DNA from: Propionibacteriales bacterium
Lineage (GTDB): Bacteria; Actinomycetota; Actinomycetes; Propionibacteriales; Nocardioidaceae
Length of the DNA stretch: 45,550 nt
Assembly (NCBI GenBank): GCA_026392465.1
Contig: JAPLCA010000009.1
Coordinates: 1 to 45,550 of the forward strand
Direction: 5' to 3'
A model generated the notes under the pieces. It was not told where the DNA came from. It did not search any database and was given only the letters and a program-made list of their open reading frames with translations. Below are positions 42,719-45,550 of the stretch, one piece after another (positions within the stretch are counted from its first letter, which is position 1; each line of letters begins with the position of its first letter). The translations under genes and the position numbers were made by a program.

Positions 42719-44335
42719 TCAGCTGCGGGGGTCGTGGCCGTCGGTGTCGGGGTCGTCCAGGAGGCCCCGGCTGGCGTCGAGGCGGCGGCTGGGCTCGCGC
42801 CCCACGGCGTCCTCGAGGGCGTCGAGGTCGCCTGCTCGATCCGTGCGGCGAGGGGCCTCGACGGGGTGGGACTGGCGCTGCTGCTGTTGCTGGGTGGTGT
42901 CGGCCCGACGCTTCGACGCACGGCGCGTGGTCATGGGCTCGGGCCGGCTGTCCGCGGTCTCGAGGGCGTCGCTGTCCTCCGGCGCGTAGCCGTACCCGTA
43001 CCCGTAGCCGTATCCGTAGCGCCCGGACTTCACCGGGGTCATGTTGAACACGGCCGCGACGGGCTTGGCGCCGACGCCCTCGAGGCGGTCGACGGCGGCG
43101 CGCACCTGGTCGCCCGTGGTCTTGCCGTGGCGGACGATGAGGACGGCTCCGTCGACGACGCTGGAGATCAGGGCCGCGTCGGTGACCGGCAGGAGCGGCG
43201 GGGCGTCGATGAGCACGATGTCGTAGTCGGCGCGGAGCTGCTCGACGAGGCTCACCATGGCGCGCGACTGCAGCAGCTCGGCGGGGTTGGGCGGCGTCTT
43301 GCCGCTGGAGAGCACTGAGAGGCCGGAGATCTCGGTCTCCTGCATCGCGTCGGCCAGCTCCACGCGGCCGACGAGCACCGTGGTGAGGCCGACCGCCTCG
43401 ACGAGCCCGAGGTACTGCGCCACGCGGGGTCGGCGCAGGTCGCCCTCGACGAGCGCGACCTTCTGGCCGCCCTCCGCGAGCGCGAGGGCGAGGTTGCACG
43501 CCGTGGTGCTCTTGCCCTCGCCCGGCAGAGCGCTGGAGAGCACGAACACCTTCTTGTTGGCGTCGGGGTCGATGAACTGCAGGTTGGTGCGCAGCACGCG
43601 GAACGCCTCGGCGCGCGGGGAGTACGGGTCGATCTCGGAGATGAGCGGTGCGCCGTCGGCACCGTTGTCGAACGGGATGGCGCCGATGACGGGCGCCTCT
43701 GCCAGCTCCTCGAGCTGCTTGTGCGTCTTGACCGAGGAGTCGAGCGTCTCGCGCAGCACGGCGATGCCGGCGCCGAGCAGCAGGCCGAGGATCAGGCCGA
43801 GGCCGAGGTTGCGCAGCGGCTGGGGCGAGACGGGGGAGGTCGGAGCCGTGGCCTGGTTGGTGACGGTCGCCTTGATGGTGGCCTGGTCCTTGCCGGGCGG
43901 CGTCTCGAGCTCCCCGACGTAGCCGACGAACACTTCGGCCGTGGTCTCGGCGATGCGCTGCGCCCGCTCCGGCGAGGGGTCGGTGACGGTGATCGTGAGG
44001 ATGACCGTGTCGAGCTGCGACGTCGCGGTGATCTGCTGGCTCAGCTCTGCGGGGGTCTCGTCGAGGTCGAGGTTGCGGATGACGCGACGCGTGACCTCGT
44101 TCTGGTTGACCATCTCGGCGTAGCTCTTGACCCGCTGCAGCGAGAACTGGCTGCCCTGGAAGGCCTGGCTGTCGTCGGCGGCCTGCGAGGTGGAGATGAA
44201 CAGGTCGGTCGACGACGCGTACTGCGGCGTGGTGCGCCACGTGGCCAGCGCTGCCAGGGCGACGACACCGAGGGCGACGGAGGCGATGAGCAACCAGCGG
44301 TGACGAAGGATGGTCAGGTAGTCCCGCAGGTCCAC
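42719..44335 (-). CDS. Polysaccharide co-polymerase / tyrosine autokinase (Wzz-BY-kinase)
   Basis: The 538-residue protein begins with a Wzz domain (MDLRDYLTILRHRW and a first membrane segment at about 14-32). A second segment lies near residue 175-195 (LGLGLILGLLLGAGIAVL). The cytoplasmic BY-kinase domain follows: Walker A SALPGEGKST (near 270), Walker A' ALVEGDLRRP and Walker B VLIDAPP. The C-terminus has a tyrosine cluster of alternating Gly-Tyr residues (about 452-463), the usual autophosphorylation site, and then a long low-complexity tail including a Gln run. It controls chain length and export of surface polysaccharide. Confidence 0.92.
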   Translation of the reverse strand: MDLRDYLTILRHRWLLIASVALGVVALAALATWRTTPQYASSTDLFISTSQAADDSQAFQGSQFSLQRVKSYAEMVNQNEVTRRVIRNLDLDETPAELSQQITATSQLDTVILTITVTDPSPERAQRIAETTAEVFVGYVGELETPPGKDQATIKATVTNQATAPTSPVSPQPLRNLGLGLILGLLLGAGIAVLRETLDSSVKTHKQLEELAEAPVIGAIPFDNGADGAPLISEIDPYSPRAEAFRVLRTNLQFIDPDANKKVFVLSSALPGEGKSTTACNLALALAEGGQKVALVEGDLRRPRVAQYLGLVEAVGLTTVLVGRVELADAMQETEISGLSVLSSGKTPPNPAELLQSRAMVSLVEQLRADYDIVLIDAPPLLPVTDAALISSVVDGAVLIVRHGKTTGDQVRAAVDRLEGVGAKPVAAVFNMTPVKSGRYGYGYGYGYGYAPEDSDALETADSRPEPMTTRRASKRRADTTQQQQQRQSHPVEAPRRTDRAGDLDALEDAVGREPSRRLDASRGLLDDPDTDGHDPRS

Positions 44336-44461
44336 GTACAGCTCCCGAGTGGTGATGACGGCGACCCCGGAGATCCAGGGCTGCGCCTCACTCTAGGCGA
44401 GGCGCGTGGTGATCTTGGACGACTTGGCTGTGACGTCGTGTGGGCGAATCTCGCGCGACGC

Positions 44462-45328
44462 TCAGACGTGGGCCAGGAGGTCGAGCAGGTAGCGGCCATA
44501 GCCGCTCTTGTGCAGCCGCTCGCCGCGGGCTCGCAGCTGGTCGTCGTCGATGTATCCGAGTCGCCAGGCGATCTCCTCGGGTGCACCGACCTTGAGTCCC
44601 TGGCGCGACTCGACGGAACGGACGAAGTTGGAGGCGTCGTTGAGGGAGTCGAAGGTGCCGGTGTCGAGCCAGGCGGTGCCGCGCTCCAGGATCTCGACGT
44701 GCAGCCGCCCTTCCTCGAGGTAGCGCTCCTGCAGGCCGGTGATCTCGAGCTCGCCGCGGTCCGACGGCTTCAGCTCGTGGGCGTACTCGACCACGTCGCT
44801 GTCGAAGAAGTAGAGGCCCGGGATGGCGAAGGGACTCTTCGGCTCTGCTGGCTTCTCCTCGATGGAGAGCACGCGGCCGTCGTCGGCGAACTCGACGACG
44901 CCGTAGGGTCGCGGGTCGGCCATGCGGTAGCCGAAGATCGCGGCGCCGTCCATTCCCTTGAACCGGCTCAGAGTGGATCCGAGGCCGGTCCCGTAGAAGA
45001 TGTTGTCGCCGAGCACGAGGGCGCTGTGGCTCGTGCCCACGTGGTCGGCGCCGATGACGTAGGCCTGGGCGAGACCATCGGGGCTGGGCTGCTGGGCATA
45101 CGTGAGCCGGATGCCGAACTGGCTGCCGTCGCCGAGAAGCCGCTCGAAGCCGTCCGCCTCGTGCGGCGTCGTGATGACCAGGATGTCCCGGATGCCGGCG
45201 AGCATGAGCGTCGACAGCGGGTAGTAGATCATCGGCTTGTCGTAGACCGGCATGAGCTGCTTGCTGATGCCCTCGGTGATCGGGTGCAGCCGGGTGCCGG
45301 TTCCACCGGCCAGGATGATGCCCTTCAT
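44462..45328 (-). CDS. rmlA: Glucose-1-phosphate thymidylyltransferase, polysaccharide copy
   Basis: The 288-residue RmlA has the same motifs as the cluster copy ery[36 protein letters not shown] and [10 protein letters not shown]. It provides TDP-glucose for cell-surface sugars such as rhamnose. I choose ATG 45328 because the canonical RmlA N-terminus begins there; an in-frame ATG at 45352 would add eight residues. It lacks the C-terminal extension of eryDI. The neighbouring partial epimerase gene on the same strand is 74 bases upstream. Confidence 0.92.
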   Translation of the reverse strand: MKGIILAGGTGTRLHPITEGISKQLMPVYDKPMIYYPLSTLMLAGIRDILVITTPHEADGFERLLGDGSQFGIRLTYAQQPSPDGLAQAYVIGADHVGTSHSALVLGDNIFYGTGLGSTLSRFKGMDGAAIFGYRMADPRPYGVVEFADDGRVLSIEEKPAEPKSPFAIPGLYFFDSDVVEYAHELKPSDRGELEITGLQERYLEEGRLHVEILERGTAWLDTGTFDSLNDASNFVRSVESRQGLKVGAPEEIAWRLGYIDDDQLRARGERLHKSGYGRYLLDLLAHV

Positions 45329-45402
45329 CGCCCGGCTCTTGTCATCATGCACGAGTCAACGAAAGTGCGTTCTCGTGGTCACGGCCAGCGGGTCGCGACT
45401 GT

Positions 45403-45550
45403 TCAGCCTCGGAGGTGGTCGGCGTTCTGGAGGTACCAGGCGTAGGTGGCGGCGAGGCCGTCGCGCAGGGTGGTGCGGGCCCTCCAGCCGGCCTGGGCGA
45501 GCTGGGTGACGTCGAGGAGCTTCTGGGGGGTGCCGTCGGGTTTGGTGGTG
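45403..45550 (-). CDS. C-terminus of a GDP-L-fucose synthase-like epimerase (partial)
   Basis: The - strand reads TTKPDGTPQKLLDVTQLAQ, then GW.ARTTLRDGLAATYAWYLQN, before a stop at 45403-45405. The KPDGTPxKLLDV....LGW pattern with a final TYxWYLxN is the C-terminal end of GDP-L-fucose synthase (Fcl/WcaG), an NADP-dependent SDR epimerase-reductase. Only 48 residues are in the window, so related sugar epimerases cannot be fully excluded. It adds to the sugar-nucleotide character of this end. Confidence 0.75.
   Translation of the reverse strand, partial: TTKPDGTPQKLLDVTQLAQAGWRARTTLRDGLAATYAWYLQNADHLRG

Noticed and set aside
42941..43010. A short tandem repeat as a mobile element in the BY-kinase gene
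   Set aside because: It encodes the Gly-Tyr cluster and tail normal for BY-kinases, so no element is needed to explain it.

Overview
The window is very GC-rich actinomycete DNA. Its left half (1 to about 24530) is recognisably the right-hand part of an erythromycin (ery) cluster. The genes follow the classical Saccharopolyspora ery order: the end of eryAIII, then eryCII, eryCIII, eryBII, eryG, a type II thioesterase, eryF, eryBIII, eryBI and the erm rRNA methyltransferase. A second operon follows, eryK-eryP-eryTII-eryBVI-eryCIV-eryCV-eryBVII, and then eryCI and a glucose-1-phosphate thymidylyltransferase (eryDI). Internal eryP and eryTII genes plus an eryDI gene at one end are, as I recall, the hallmarks of the Aeromicrobium erythreum cluster, so an Aeromicrobium or close Nocardioidaceae relative is the best guess. 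That assignment rests on memory of the published layout, not on a search.

The ery genes fall into tight blocks. A + block (1-8180) ends the polyketide synthase (module 6 AT-KR-ACP plus chain-terminating thioesterase). It also encodes desosamine transfer (EryCII/EryCIII), a mycarose-pathway 2,3-reductase (EryBII) and the final O-methyltransferase (EryG). A - block (11371 to 8157) encodes the mycarose C-methyltransferase (EryBIII), the C-6 hydroxylase (EryF) and a thioesterase. A secreted GH3 glycosidase (eryBI, +) and the self-resistance methylase (erm, -) converge. A + block (15104-22514) encodes the C-12 hydroxylase (EryK), a phosphopantetheinyl transferase, a second editing thioesterase and four deoxysugar enzymes. 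eryCI and eryDI run back on the - strand. The polyketide synthase reading frame is broken inside the AT domain near nt 650, with about 40 expected residues missing; this is either a real lesion or an assembly collapse in repetitive DNA.

The middle (24600-32740) is ordinary or accessory chromosome. It holds a SnoaL-like protein and an SDR divergent from a TetR regulator with a palindromic operator, then a membrane protein. Next is a small horizontally acquired-looking island: a truncated gene remnant, an orphan Rhs-type HINT-EndoU toxin tip with a MafI-like immunity gene, an Rhs-core scar, and a tRNA-Ser whose 3' end is partly duplicated. VanZ, metallo-hydrolase, Dabb, BNR-repeat and hypothetical genes follow.

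From 38822 back to 32780 lies a five-gene overlapping operon: two Opp/Dpp-type ATPases, an MFS transporter, a solute-binding lipoprotein and a fused double permease. A Fur/Zur-like box overlaps its promoter. The composition resembles metallophore (staphylopine/Cnt-type) import-export loci. Next to it, arrays of palindromic repeats flank a small GIY-YIG endonuclease gene (38920-39957). The right end (39975-45550) is a surface-polysaccharide region on the - strand: DUF4012 protein, LPXTG-type surface protein, Wzz/BY-kinase, housekeeping RmlA, and the C-terminus of a GDP-L-fucose synthase-like epimerase.
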